Shown here one piece after another: positions 1-8,604 of a stretch of 38,409 bases of DNA. The stretch is from Gammaproteobacteria bacterium. Its GTDB lineage: Bacteria > Pseudomonadota > Gammaproteobacteria > Enterobacterales > Psychrobiaceae. The DNA is taken from contig JABSRU010000039.1 of assembly GCA_013214965.1 (NCBI GenBank), positions 1 through 38,409 of the forward strand, in the 5' to 3' direction. Position 1 is the stretch's first letter, and each line of letters starts with the position of its first letter. The notes under the pieces are model-generated. The model saw only the letters and a program-made list of their open reading frames with translations. It did no database searches and had not been told where the DNA came from. The translations under genes were made by a program, and so were the position numbers.

Positions 1-251
1 GCACCCGTTTAAACCCTTTGGGTAACACGTGCTGTAATATCAGCAGCAAGAATTTCAAGGTGCGTAGGTTTCGGTATTTTGTGGTTTTAGTTTAGCTATA
101 TTGATATTTAAAGATAACGGGATAAGTACTTAAGGGCTAGCAGCCCGTGACCAATTTTTTGCAATGGACAACCCATTGCGTTGGCATTTTATGACGATGA
201 TAATCAGGGAAGTTCCGAAATAGCCTTCATTGAAGGGGAAAAGACGATAAA

Positions 252-389
252 TTCAGCCTAAAATCATCAATTGTGCGTTCTGCATGTACTAACTCACCAC
301 AAAGTCCTTTGTCACCGATCGTTCAGTTAGTGATTGAAAAGATGAACAATCTGAACTGTTGTCTTCATATGTTAAAAATTTAGGCTGAA
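252..389. repeat. Nested inverted repeats in a gene-free left edge
   Basis: Positions 1-458 contain no gene I can support. Within them, TTCAGCCTAAA (252-262) is repeated inverted as TTTAGGCTGAA (379-389). Inside that pair lie ACTAACT (288-294) with AGTTAGT (325-331), and the tight hairpin ACAAAG-tc-CTTTGT (299-312). Two further hairpins stand upstream: GGGCT/AGCCC at 134-146 and GCAATGG/CCATTGC at 161-179. The nesting could be a small non-coding repeat or the remains of a mobile element. An open stretch ending at about 251 (tail EGEKTINSA) may be the end of a decayed gene, but I do not recognise it. Confidence 0.35.
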
Positions 390-458
390 AACGGTTAATT
401 CTACAGCCTTATGTTGCAATATAAGTTTTCAGTGTACGGCACAAATTAAGGAAATTTA

Positions 459-1015
459 ATGAATTGTACAAGTTGTAATAATGGTTATTTAAAGCCTAGT
501 TTTATTGAAGGACAGTTTCGCGCTCATTCTTGCACATCATGTGGCGGAGACTGGATCCTAATTGAAGATTACGTTTTATGGAAAGATCGGAATCCAGAAT
601 ATAAATTTTCTGAGAATATTAGTTTCGAAGAATCCGAAATTGCGGATACAAAAAAGGCATTAATATGCCCATCTTCGGGAACTATTATGCAAAATTTCGA
701 ATATCATCTACAAATGAGCATAAGATAGACTATAGCTCAATAGTTGGAGGATTGTGGCTCGATAAAGGTGAATGGGATTTACTCAAAAACGAAGGTTTAG
801 CTGGTTGTCTAAATGCAGTGGTGACGCAGCATTGGCAAAATAAAATAAAACAAAATAGTGCCAAAGATAATATCTCGGAAATTTATCTAGCCAAATCTGG
901 CGAGGGGACCTATTCAAAGATTAAAGAATTGCGTGAATGGTTGGAAAATCATGAACAAAAATCGGACTTAAGAGCTTATATCTTAGCTGAAGACCCGTAT
1001 TCAGCAGAAAGATAG
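459..1015 (+). pseudogene. zf-TFIIB-type zinc-ribbon protein, broken by a frameshift
   Basis: Two overlapping reading frames together make one protein of about 185 aa. The first half begins with a zinc ribbon (MNCTSC, then CTSCGGDW) and runs to ICPSSGTIM; the second half continues FRISSTNEHKIDYS and GGLWLDKGEWDLL, which is the second half of the TFIIB-type zinc-ribbon family (two CxxC-type knuckles plus a W-L-D-x-G-E motif). The break is at 690-698, where ATG CAA AAT TTC leads to a stop at 726. Adding one A to the A-run (691-694) restores MQKFRIS in frame. A ribosome site (AAGGAA) precedes the ATG. Likely a single-base deletion, true or sequencing; programmed -1 slippage on A AAT TTC is a less likely alternative. 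The molecular function of the family is poorly defined. Confidence 0.7.
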
Positions 1016-1027
1016 AACAGCAACATA

Positions 1028-1395
1028 ATCGGGTAGCCGGAGATCTCTAACCTCCAGCCCAGCCCAACACCACCCTGAATCCGGATCTGTACAGGGCGGT
1101 TCATTTAGGATAATGAACCTCAATCCTTCCATCTCTTAAAGAAGCCAAACAAGCGGCTTTCAAGTAAGCATTACTTAGCGCTTGCTGTATTCACGATCAA
1201 TAACGTTCGGGATCCCTAATTGACGTTTACCACCATCAGGTTTATCGATCTCAACGCGTCTAACCGCACTGGGTTGATATCCTCCTTGCTCCAATTGTCT
1301 TTTGCATCGCCGCCAGCCGCCTTGCTCTGTCCATAAAGGGAACGGTCATTCCATCAATACCTGGTGCTCCTTTGTTGGCTTACAGTATATCCATT
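1028..1395 (-). mobile_element. Decayed group II intron (RT fragment plus domain V/VI)
   Basis: Read on the minus strand, 1382-1342 encodes KANKGAPGIDGMTV, the N-terminal signature of group II intron reverse transcriptases. It continues after a frameshift as FPLWTEQGGW, QLEQGGYQPSAVRRVEI and KPDGGKRQLGIPNVIDR. After a further one-base shift comes VIQQALS, which is fused directly to NAYLKAACLASLRDGRIEV, the end of the RT; the catalytic core between them is deleted. Beyond it, 1102-1067 folds as domain V (ACCGCCCTG pairing with CAGGGTGGT), followed by a domain-VI-like GGAGG/CCTCC hairpin and the 3' end CTACCCGAT near 1028. The 5' part of the ribozyme was not found. It is non-functional as a mobile element. 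The rest of 1396-1566 shows only AT-rich upstream sequence for the next gene. Confidence 0.8.
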
Positions 1396-1566
1396 TTTCT
1401 ATTCCCCTCACTGGTCGCTAACGTTAATAGTGAGGCAAGTTAATATTAACAACACCCTTCTAAATGTATCCCCTTCACATAAAAGTATTTAATTGTTAAT
1501 ATTTTTATTATAGTTAACTATATAGCCAGTTTATGGATAAGCTAAATTAATATTAGGGAGCATAAT

Positions 1567-2829
1567 ATGGGCACGGTAAAATCAGTTCAACGAGGGTTAT
1601 TTTTGGGGTTTATGATCTCAATACTGACGATGACCTCAACCAGTCATGGCGCAACCAGTCAAGGCGAAATAAAGCACTACAAGATAATTCTTGATGCCGA
1701 TTTCACCACGACCAAAGCGGCTGGTATAGCGATAAAACAGGGTATTAATACCGCTTTAAGCGAGAAAAACCATCAAATTTCCGGTTATCAATTTACCGTT
1801 GAAACTAAAGATCATCGTGGCAATTCACGCCGTAGTAAACAACATCTCAAGCAATATTTGGCAGACAGCCAAGCACTGGTTGTGTTTGGTGGTTTACACT
1901 CGCCGCCACTATTGGCTAATAAGAAATTCATCAATCAGCAACAAATTCTAACCTTAGTTCCTTGGGCTGCTGCGGGTCCAATTACCCGTTCTGCCCAAGC
2001 TGAAAACTGGATTTTTAGATTATCGATTGACGATTCTAACGCCGGCCATTTCATCGCTCAACAAGCAATAGCACAAGGATTTAAGCGCCCTTATCTACTA
2101 TTAGAAGACACTGGCTGGGGTAAATCAAATGAAAACACCATGACTAAGTCATTGGCTAAATTGGGGATTTCCCCTGTTGGGATTGGCTGGTTTAATTGGG
2201 GCATTAAAGAAAATCAAGCCCGTATCATGATCCGTTCGATCATCAATGAAAAAGCCGATGTAATATTTTTTGTTGGTAATTCTCCCGAAGGTAAAGTGTT
2301 TGCTAATGCGCTCCTCTCTCTCGATCATCACCTTGCGATTCGAAGTCACTGGGGCATCACCGGGGGCGACTTTGAAAAAGTGATCACCGCGACAAAACGA
2401 GAAAATCTAGATCTCCAGTTTATCCAAACTAAATTTTCTTATATTTCCACCCCGGCGACCCCATTTTCTCAACAAGTATTTAAACAAGCACAACAAATTG
2501 ATCCCAGCATTATCACGGTGCAAGATATCAAGGCACCCGCCGGGTTTATTCACGCCTATGATTTAACAAAAATATTAATAGCGGCGATTGAACAAGCTGG
2601 CTTAACTGGTGATATAAAGGTCGATAAACTCGCTATTCACCGTGCATTAGAACAGCTAACTCAACCAGTAAAAGGATTAATAAAAGAGTATCGCCAACCG
2701 TTTTCAGGCAATCCTAACGATCAAAACAGCCATGAAGCATTATCAGAACAAGACTATGGGATGGCCTCTTATGGCGATGCTAATCAAATAATTCTGCACC
2801 CCAATGCCGCGGTTAATCAGGAAAAATAA
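1567..2829 (+). CDS. Periplasmic ligand-binding protein (LivJ-like, type I fold)
   Basis: A 420-aa protein with a signal peptide (hydrophobic residues about 10-27, likely cut near SHGA) and the two-lobed fold of branched-chain amino-acid/amide binding proteins (Peripla_BP_6). Recognisable stretches are AGIAIKQGINTALSE, VVFGGLHSPPLLANK and YLLLEDTGWGKSNE, with the C-terminal hinge region AGFIHAYDLTKILIAAIEQAG. The start is fixed by AGGGAGC 8 nt upstream. There is no permease or ATPase gene nearby. Instead a histidine kinase follows after 3 nt, so the likely job is signal perception: ligand-loaded protein contacts the kinase's periplasmic domain. The ligand cannot be told from sequence. Orphan transport use is the alternative, which the missing ABC genes make less likely. 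Confidence 0.85.
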   Translation: MGTVKSVQRGLFLGFMISILTMTSTSHGATSQGEIKHYKIILDADFTTTKAAGIAIKQGINTALSEKNHQISGYQFTVETKDHRGNSRRSKQHLKQYLADSQALVVFGGLHSPPLLANKKFINQQQILTLVPWAAAGPITRSAQAENWIFRLSIDDSNAGHFIAQQAIAQGFKRPYLLLEDTGWGKSNENTMTKSLAKLGISPVGIGWFNWGIKENQARIMIRSIINEKADVIFFVGNSPEGKVFANALLSLDHHLAIRSHWGITGGDFEKVITATKRENLDLQFIQTKFSYISTPATPFSQQVFKQAQQIDPSIITVQDIKAPAGFIHAYDLTKILIAAIEQAGLTGDIKVDKLAIHRALEQLTQPVKGLIKEYRQPFSGNPNDQNSHEALSEQDYGMASYGDANQIILHPNAAVNQEK

Positions 2830-2832
2830 TCG

Positions 2833-4629
2833 ATGAAAAGAACCACAATTTCCTTTGCGTTAGCACGTTTTGTTTTTGTCAGTTATTTAGCGCTTGCTGT
2901 CGTAACAACGGTCATTGTGGTTAATCAGGTCATCAATTCAATTAGTGAGCAGCAAGAACAACTACTCGAACGTGAAATGGCGACCATTGCCAGTAATTAT
3001 CAGCAATTTTTAGCTAACCGCTTAATCATTCTAACCGAACAAAGCAATTATCCCATTGTCGTTCAAAGCCTGATGCAACCCGAAAATAATCAAGGGAAGA
3101 TCCAAGACTTAATGTCTGATTTTCGTTTTTTGGGTCAGCGTTATTCGCAAAGTTTGCTGGATTTTGAGGGGAGTTATATTCATGCCACGAGTTCAGCAGT
3201 AACATTTCATCATCATAATGCCCCCTGGTTAAGCCCGCTATTGAACGAAAAAGCATCAAGTTATATTGGTATTAAAGAAGTTGACCAGCAGTTTTTCTGG
3301 GTATTGGCTGTCGCGGTTCTTTATCATGATGGCGTAGAGGGTGTGCTAACCGCAACCATCCCGATCGACAGAATCCACCAGCTTGAACCATCACAACAGG
3401 CAGGATTAAGCATTGAGCTGTTAGAGGGTCCACATGTTATTGCACGCTTTGGTCAGCAACGCCAAGGTTTAGTACGCACTAATCCTTGGCCGGAACTTGG
3501 CCTAAGCCTAAGATTTACCTTTGATGATAGGGCCATTAATGAAGGCATTAATAATTTAGTCTTGCAGTTAAGTTTATTGATTATTTTGTCTACTTTTGTT
3601 GCGACTTTATTCGCTTATTTTTTTGGTTATCGCCAACTGGTTAAGCCTATTCTAGAACTATCACAAGCAACCGACAATTTAGAATATGGCAAGGAAGCTC
3701 AACAATTACAGTCCGATGTAAAAATAACAGAACTGGCTGATTTACTAGATAAATTCAATCACATGACCCTAAAAGTATTAAAAAGAGAACGGGCGCTGAA
3801 GCTAAGCTATGAACAATTGGCCCACACCAATGATGAATTAAAACACAGTGAGTCACAGCGGGTTCAATCTGAAAAAATGGCCAGCATTGGGGTGTTAGCT
3901 GCAGGGGTTGCCCATGAGATAAATAATCCCATTGGTTTTGTCAAAAGCAATGTCGAAATACTCAAAAACTATAGCGAAGACTTACAACGTTATCATCAGC
4001 AAATCCAGCAAGATGTTATTACCGAGCAGCAACAGCCATCATTAGCAAAATTAATCGTGCAATACGACATCGAATACATCAGCCAAGATATCGGGCCATT
4101 AATTGATAGCACCATGTCAGGGATTGAACGGGTGGCCGAAATTGTGCAAAGTCTCAAAACCTTTGCCCGTCAAGATAGCCCGGACAAAGTCCTTTCCGAC
4201 ATCAATGAAGGGCTAAAGGCAACTATCAATATGGCTAATAATGAAATAAAATATCACTGTGATTTGACCATCGATTTAGCTCCCCTACCCTTAATTATGG
4301 TCTATCCGGGCAAACTAAATCAGGTCTTTATGAATCTTATTATCAACGCATCTCAAGCAATTACCGATCACGGTGACATTACTATTCGCTCATTTATCGA
4401 TGAGGATTATGCAGTGGTCGAGATAACGGATACCGGTTCAGGAATTGAGCCGGATAAATTTTCGCAAATATTCACCCCTTTTTATACCTCAAAACCCATC
4501 GGTCAAGGCACGGGATTAGGGCTATCAATCAGCCATGGTATTATGGAGCAACATGGCGGTAAAATTGAAGTGACCTCAACGGTTGGCCTAGGCAGTTGTT
4601 TTTCAATTTTTATTCCTTTATCGCCCTAA
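2833..4629 (+). CDS. Sensor histidine kinase partnered with the binding protein
   Basis: A 598-aa inner-membrane kinase. TM1 is at about 10-30, a periplasmic sensor region of about 200 aa follows, TM2 is at about 243-263, and then comes a HAMP-like linker and coiled coil. The phosphoacceptor is His361 in GVAHEINNP (NtrB-like class). The ATPase domain has an N box (NQVFMNLIINASQAI), G1 (DTGSGIEPD), F (FTPFYTSK) and G2 (GQGTGLGLSI), all intact. There is no receiver or HPt domain, unlike the hybrid kinases SypF and RscS of Vibrio fischeri, so transfer to the next regulator should be direct. It sits 3 nt after the binding-protein gene and is probably co-transcribed with it. Role in EPS control is inferred from position. 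Confidence 0.9.
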   Translation: MKRTTISFALARFVFVSYLALAVVTTVIVVNQVINSISEQQEQLLEREMATIASNYQQFLANRLIILTEQSNYPIVVQSLMQPENNQGKIQDLMSDFRFLGQRYSQSLLDFEGSYIHATSSAVTFHHHNAPWLSPLLNEKASSYIGIKEVDQQFFWVLAVAVLYHDGVEGVLTATIPIDRIHQLEPSQQAGLSIELLEGPHVIARFGQQRQGLVRTNPWPELGLSLRFTFDDRAINEGINNLVLQLSLLIILSTFVATLFAYFFGYRQLVKPILELSQATDNLEYGKEAQQLQSDVKITELADLLDKFNHMTLKVLKRERALKLSYEQLAHTNDELKHSESQRVQSEKMASIGVLAAGVAHEINNPIGFVKSNVEILKNYSEDLQRYHQQIQQDVITEQQQPSLAKLIVQYDIEYISQDIGPLIDSTMSGIERVAEIVQSLKTFARQDSPDKVLSDINEGLKATINMANNEIKYHCDLTIDLAPLPLIMVYPGKLNQVFMNLIINASQAITDHGDITIRSFIDEDYAVVEITDTGSGIEPDKFSQIFTPFYTSKPIGQGTGLGLSISHGIMEQHGGKIEVTSTVGLGSCFSIFIPLSP

Positions 4630-4649
4630 AACCGTCGAACGCTACTGAT

Positions 4650-4677
4650 TTGACAAACACTGTTTACCATTTATAAT
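4650..4677 (+). promoter_or_regulatory. Sigma-70 promoter for the sigma-54 response regulator
   Basis: TTGACA (4650-4655) and TATAAT (4672-4677) are both perfect consensus hexamers with a 16-bp spacer, in the 79-bp gap between kinase and regulator. This predicts strong constitutive supply of the regulator, independent of the upstream kinase transcript. It lies 32 bp before the ATG, and a full AGGAGG ribosome site follows at about 4700. Confidence 0.75.
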
Positions 4678-4708
4678 TAATTAGATAAGCTAACAAACAG
4701 GAGGTTTT

Positions 4709-6148
4709 ATGCTTGATTCGGTACTAGATACATCGCAACTACCAGTGTTGTTATTAGTGGATGATGACAAGGATGTACTCGCCGCCCTCGAACGCACTTT
4801 GCATGGCATTCAAGCGACAATTATTAGTTACTCCTGCCCAACTGAAGCCCTGAAATACTGCAAATTTAATCAGCCACAAATTATTATATCCGACCAAAAA
4901 ATGCCTGAGCTTGAAGGGTGTGAACTCCTGAGTAAAATACAAGTATTATGGCCAGATTCACAGCGTATTATCCTTTCTGCTCATCAAGATTTTCAAAGTG
5001 TTTCAAGTGGTTTTAATTCCGGCGCGGTCGAGCGCTATATCTGTAAACCATGGGATAATAAAGAATTAAGATTTATTGTTAGCAAAGCGCTACAAAACAA
5101 CTCCTCACATCATGTACCTCAGCGTCAGCCTTTAACCGATGAGGCCATTAATTTTCACTCGATGATCGCAGCACACCCATCGATGAAAACTTTATTTGAT
5201 AATATTTGTCAGGCGGCAACGTCCAATGCACCGATATTTATCACCGGTGAAACGGGCACCGGAAAAGAACTTGTAGCCAAAGCCTGTCATGAAGAAAATT
5301 TTCATCAAAGCCAGCCATTTTTAGCGGTAAATTGTGCCAATTTCACTGAAAACCTCATGGAGTCTCAATTATTTGGCCATATCAAAGGAGCCTTTACTGG
5401 CGCAGTGTCAGCCCAAGAAGGCGTTTTTGCTGCGGCAAAACAAGGCACATTATTTTTAGATGAAATAACCTCCTTGTCCAAACCATTACAAGCCAAATTA
5501 TTAAGGGTTGTACAGGAGCGCGAGTTCACGCCGTTGGGTAGCACCAAAAGCCAAAAATTTCATGCCAAGCTTATTTCAGCGTCGTCAAACTCTATTCGCA
5601 ATGCCGTTCTCAGTGGTGAATTTCGTGAAGATTTATTTTATAGACTCAATATTATTACCTTTTCGCTACCCGCACTGCGGGACCGTGGCGCAGACAGATT
5701 ATTAATCGCCAAGCATTATTTAAAAAAATATGCACGGATTGAAAATAAAAATTTCCGTGGTTTTTCTAAAGGATGCCTACAAATTATAAATCAATACAAT
5801 TGGCCAGGTAATGTCCGGCAATTAGAGAACATTGTGCACGGGATTATTATTCTAAATAACGGCGATCAAATAAATTCACAGATGATCATTAGTGCTTTGT
5901 CTACCACCATTTCCCCAATCGATAATCAAGACATTATCAACACCATTGGCGAAAGTATACGCCAAGAAAATACGGCCGCCACACACCAAGTTATCCCGTT
6001 ATGGCAAACCGAAAAACAAGCCATTGAAAACGCTATCTCTTACTGTCAGGGTAATGTCCCCCAAGCTGCCGCCCTACTAGAAGTCAGTCCCTCAACGATT
6101 TACCGCAAGAAACAAGCATGGGATGAATCGTCATTATCTAACGATTGA
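4709..6148 (+). CDS. sypG: Sigma-54-dependent response regulator (NtrC/SypG type)
   Basis: A 479-aa enhancer-binding protein in three parts. The receiver domain (about 14-130) has acidic VDDDKD, phospho-acceptor Asp62 (IISDQKMP) and Lys in CKPWDN. The AAA+ domain has Walker A GETGTGKE, the sigma-54 contact loop GAFTGA at residues 227-232, Walker B GTLFLDEI, and the WPGNVRQLEN motif. The C-terminal Fis-type helix-turn-helix is QAAALLEVSPSTIYRKK. It should be phosphorylated by the upstream kinase, bind enhancers and open sigma-54 promoters. Such a promoter lies about 105 bp after its stop codon, in front of the first EPS gene. By domain plan and neighbourhood it matches SypG of Vibrio fischeri; exact orthology is inferred. 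It has its own consensus promoter and an AGGAGG ribosome site. Confidence 0.9.
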   Translation: MLDSVLDTSQLPVLLLVDDDKDVLAALERTLHGIQATIISYSCPTEALKYCKFNQPQIIISDQKMPELEGCELLSKIQVLWPDSQRIILSAHQDFQSVSSGFNSGAVERYICKPWDNKELRFIVSKALQNNSSHHVPQRQPLTDEAINFHSMIAAHPSMKTLFDNICQAATSNAPIFITGETGTGKELVAKACHEENFHQSQPFLAVNCANFTENLMESQLFGHIKGAFTGAVSAQEGVFAAAKQGTLFLDEITSLSKPLQAKLLRVVQEREFTPLGSTKSQKFHAKLISASSNSIRNAVLSGEFREDLFYRLNIITFSLPALRDRGADRLLIAKHYLKKYARIENKNFRGFSKGCLQIINQYNWPGNVRQLENIVHGIIILNNGDQINSQMIISALSTTISPIDNQDIINTIGESIRQENTAATHQVIPLWQTEKQAIENAISYCQGNVPQAAALLEVSPSTIYRKKQAWDESSLSND

Positions 6149-6166
6149 CCGAAAGTTAGATTAAAT

Positions 6167-6179
6167 TTGCAATTTGCAA
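6167..6179 (+). promoter_or_regulatory. Predicted enhancer (UAS) 1 for the sigma-54 regulator
   Basis: TTGCAATTTGCAA is a 13-bp near-perfect palindrome (TTGCAA-T-TTGCAA) centred at 6173, 94 bp before the -12 base of the promoter at 6253. It matches the sites at 12514 and 18162 at 12 of 13 positions when optimally oriented. Position and repetition make it the likely binding site of the regulator at 4709. Confidence 0.6.
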
Positions 6180-6252
6180 CGCTGATTAAAAAAACCATCT
6201 CACTCGCGCATCATTATAGATATAAAAAGCTGATATTTAACAACTTTATTTG

Positions 6253-6268
6253 TGGCACCTTGTTTGCA
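6253..6268 (+). promoter_or_regulatory. Sigma-54 promoter 1 (-24/-12) for the sypH-L-like block
   Basis: TGGCAC-CTTGT-TTGCA is a perfect match to the -24/-12 consensus, with GG-N10-GC spacing (GG 6254-6255, GC 6266-6267). Predicted transcription start is near 6279, giving a leader of about 27 nt before the first glycosyltransferase. It needs an activator such as the regulator encoded just upstream. Confidence 0.85.
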
Positions 6269-6305
6269 GCCCTAGTACTAACCACATAATAACCCTGAGT
6301 GATTG

Positions 6306-7379
6306 ATGATGACTAAAAAGAGACCAGTTTGGCTGTTATTGGATAGTCGTAGTTTCGGCGGGATAGAAACCCATGTTTTCCAATTAGCGAGCAGCTTACA
6401 CAAACATCATATCGCCGTTGAGGTGATCTTCATGACCGACTATGGCACTCACCCTCTGATGCCGTTATTTCACCGCAACAACATAAAATTTAGGGTATTG
6501 CGCCATGGCTTATGTTCTTTGATCTACGCGCTAAAACAAGAGCAACCCATTATTGTCCACACCCATGGCTATAAAACAGGGATTTATGCACGAATAGCGC
6601 ACTTCTTTACCAAAAGCACCATCGTAAGTACTTTTCATGCTGGTGAAAAATCCAGCGGTAAATTGGCGGTTTATGATTTAGTTGATCGCATGAGTGCATG
6701 CCTCTCACATGCACTCATTACGGTTAGTGCCGCGATAAATTCGCGACTTGATCATCAGGCGACGATTGTCGACAATTTTGTCGCTATCGAACCGCAAACT
6801 TTCCCCGGCGAACAAATTGCCTTCGTCGGTCGCCTTAGTTACGAAAAGGGGCCAGACACGTTCCTTAAGCTCGCCACTTACTTTAGCAATCAGCAATTTC
6901 ATTTCTACGGCGAAGGTCCAATGCAACAAAACCTAATGGCAGCAGCTGGCGATAATATTGTGTTCCATGGTCACCAAGCATCGATGGATCAGCAATGGCA
7001 GAATATTGGGTTGTTGGTCATGCCCTCTCGGCACGAAGGTTTACCATTGGCAGCCATTGAGGCGATGGCCCGTGGTATTCCTGTATGTAGCTTCAATGTC
7101 GGCGCCCTCAATCGGCTCATTGATCAGCACTGTGGCTGGTTAGCACCACCAGGAAATGTTAATGCCTTACGCTATGGCATTTGCCAATGGTTAAGTGGAT
7201 CCCTTAAGCATAATTTATTGATATCACGCAATGCCAGAAAAAAAATCATTGTAAAATTTAGCGATACGGTGGCTATCCCAATCATCATTAATTGCTATAA
7301 CCAAGCCTTGGCCAATAACCATTGTGGTCACCAGAAATTACATTCTCACTTAAAGGGATTATCCCATGACACAGACTAA
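6306..7379 (+). CDS. GT4 family glycosyltransferase (SypH-like position)
   Basis: A cytoplasmic or membrane-associated sugar transferase of about 357 aa with GT-B fold. The N-terminal acceptor lobe carries FGGIETHVFQLA. The donor lobe carries VGRLSYEKGPDTFL, FYGEGP and the E-x7-E-type signature SRHEGLPLAAIEAMA. It probably adds one sugar to the undecaprenyl-linked EPS repeat; donor and linkage are unknown. The reading frame opens with TTG-ATG-ATG; I chose the first ATG (6 nt after GAG), but 6309 is equally possible. It is the first gene behind sigma-54 promoter 1 and its 3' end overlaps the next gene by 14 nt, so the two are translationally coupled. Confidence 0.85.
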   Translation: MMTKKRPVWLLLDSRSFGGIETHVFQLASSLHKHHIAVEVIFMTDYGTHPLMPLFHRNNIKFRVLRHGLCSLIYALKQEQPIIVHTHGYKTGIYARIAHFFTKSTIVSTFHAGEKSSGKLAVYDLVDRMSACLSHALITVSAAINSRLDHQATIVDNFVAIEPQTFPGEQIAFVGRLSYEKGPDTFLKLATYFSNQQFHFYGEGPMQQNLMAAAGDNIVFHGHQASMDQQWQNIGLLVMPSRHEGLPLAAIEAMARGIPVCSFNVGALNRLIDQHCGWLAPPGNVNALRYGICQWLSGSLKHNLLISRNARKKIIVKFSDTVAIPIIINCYNQALANNHCGHQKLHSHLKGLSHDTD

Positions 7380-8604
7380 TCAAGGTACCCCAATCTTGTT
7401 TGTTCATTATGGCGAGGATTGGATTCGAGGCAGCGAGCGTTGTTTGTTAGATTTACTCTCACACCTTGACCGCACACGCTTTTCGCCCATGGTATGGTGC
7501 AACAGTATGCAGCTAGCATCGCAAATTAAAAAACTCGGTATTACTGTGATACAACAGCCATTCCCACTACTATTAGGTTGGCAAGCACCCGCTTACGATA
7601 TTTTCGCTTTCTTCGCCCTAGTCAGTAAAGGCATCACTCTGATTCAACACCATCAAATTAAGCTTATCCACAGTAATAGTGGCGCGCCCTGTCAGTGGCT
7701 AAACTTAGTCGCTAGAAAGACTAGAGTGCCACTGATTGCGCACCTGCATTGCCGTTATCCACTGCGCGATAGAATAAGCCTCGGTTTGCATCATGTCTCG
7801 CATCTCATCGCCGTCAGTCACCCAGTAGCCCAACAATATATCGATGATGGTTTCGATCAAAACCGCCTCGGTGTTATTGCTAATGGCATTGATCCCCAGC
7901 GACTAAAGATCAACCAAAACATTAAGATAAAGCAATTTCTTAAGCTCGATAAAAACGATTTTATCTTAATGTCGGCTGGTTCACTCATTGCACGAAAAGG
8001 CATGGATATATTAATCAATGCCTTAGTTTTAGTGCGCCAACATCATATTCCGGCCAAATTAATCATTGTGGGGGAAGGTCCCTGCCATGCGCAACTCAAA
8101 CAACAAATAAATGCATTAGGTGTGGGGCAGCACGTATTTTTGCTGGGTGAGCGCTCAGATCTATCGAGCTTATTACAAAGTGGCATTGACCTATTTATCT
8201 CTGGCGCGACCGAGGAAGTTTTCGGTTTGGTGTTAGCGGAAGCGGGATTACATAACATTCCGGTGATTGCCCCCGATGTTGGCGGCATATCAGAAGTGAT
8301 AAAACATCATCACAGTGGGTTATTGGTACCACCTCAAGCACCACAGCAAATTGCTCAAGCTATCGAGTTACTGTATTTACGCCCCGATTTACGCCGCCAA
8401 TTTGGCCATGCTGCCAAAGCACGAATAGAAAAACTATTTTTAATTAAAAAACATGTTACAGCAGTCGAATCACTATATTTCAAAATGCTTAGCAAACCTA
8501 TGCATGCGCTAACCTGGCATAGTCATTGGTCAATGCTTGCGGTAGCTACCAGCATTATTCATTTTGCATTAAAGCGCTTAATCACCCATAAGGAATCAAT
8601 ATGA
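7366..8604 (+). CDS. GT4 family glycosyltransferase (SypI-like position)
   Basis: A 412-aa GT-B glycosyltransferase. The N-terminus has WIRGSERCLLDLL (acceptor lobe). The C-terminal lobe has AGSLIARKGMDILI, IVGEGP, and TEEVFGLVLAEAG, which supplies the E-x7-E nucleotide-sugar contact, followed by VIAPDVGGISEVI. The last 40 residues include a hydrophobic stretch that may anchor it to the membrane. It begins inside the previous gene and ends with ATGA shared with the next, the arrangement of a tightly coupled operon. Role: one sugar transfer in repeat-unit assembly; sugar unknown. Confidence 0.88.
   Translation: MTQTNQGTPILFVHYGEDWIRGSERCLLDLLSHLDRTRFSPMVWCNSMQLASQIKKLGITVIQQPFPLLLGWQAPAYDIFAFFALVSKGITLIQHHQIKLIHSNSGAPCQWLNLVARKTRVPLIAHLHCRYPLRDRISLGLHHVSHLIAVSHPVAQQYIDDGFDQNRLGVIANGIDPQRLKINQNIKIKQFLKLDKNDFILMSAGSLIARKGMDILINALVLVRQHHIPAKLIIVGEGPCHAQLKQQINALGVGQHVFLLGERSDLSSLLQSGIDLFISGATEEVFGLVLAEAGLHNIPVIAPDVGGISEVIKHHHSGLLVPPQAPQQIAQAIELLYLRPDLRRQFGHAAKARIEKLFLIKKHVTAVESLYFKMLSKPMHALTWHSHWSMLAVATSIIHFALKRLITHKESI

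Noticed and set aside
134-159. GGGCT/AGCCC hairpin followed by a T-run as an intrinsic terminator
   Set aside because: The stem is only 5 bp and the T-run begins 9 nt after it, too far for a standard terminator.
665-1015. The second zinc-ribbon frame as an independent gene starting at 665
   Set aside because: Its first residues before FRISST do not fit the family, no ribosome site precedes it, and it completes the frame of the gene at 459.
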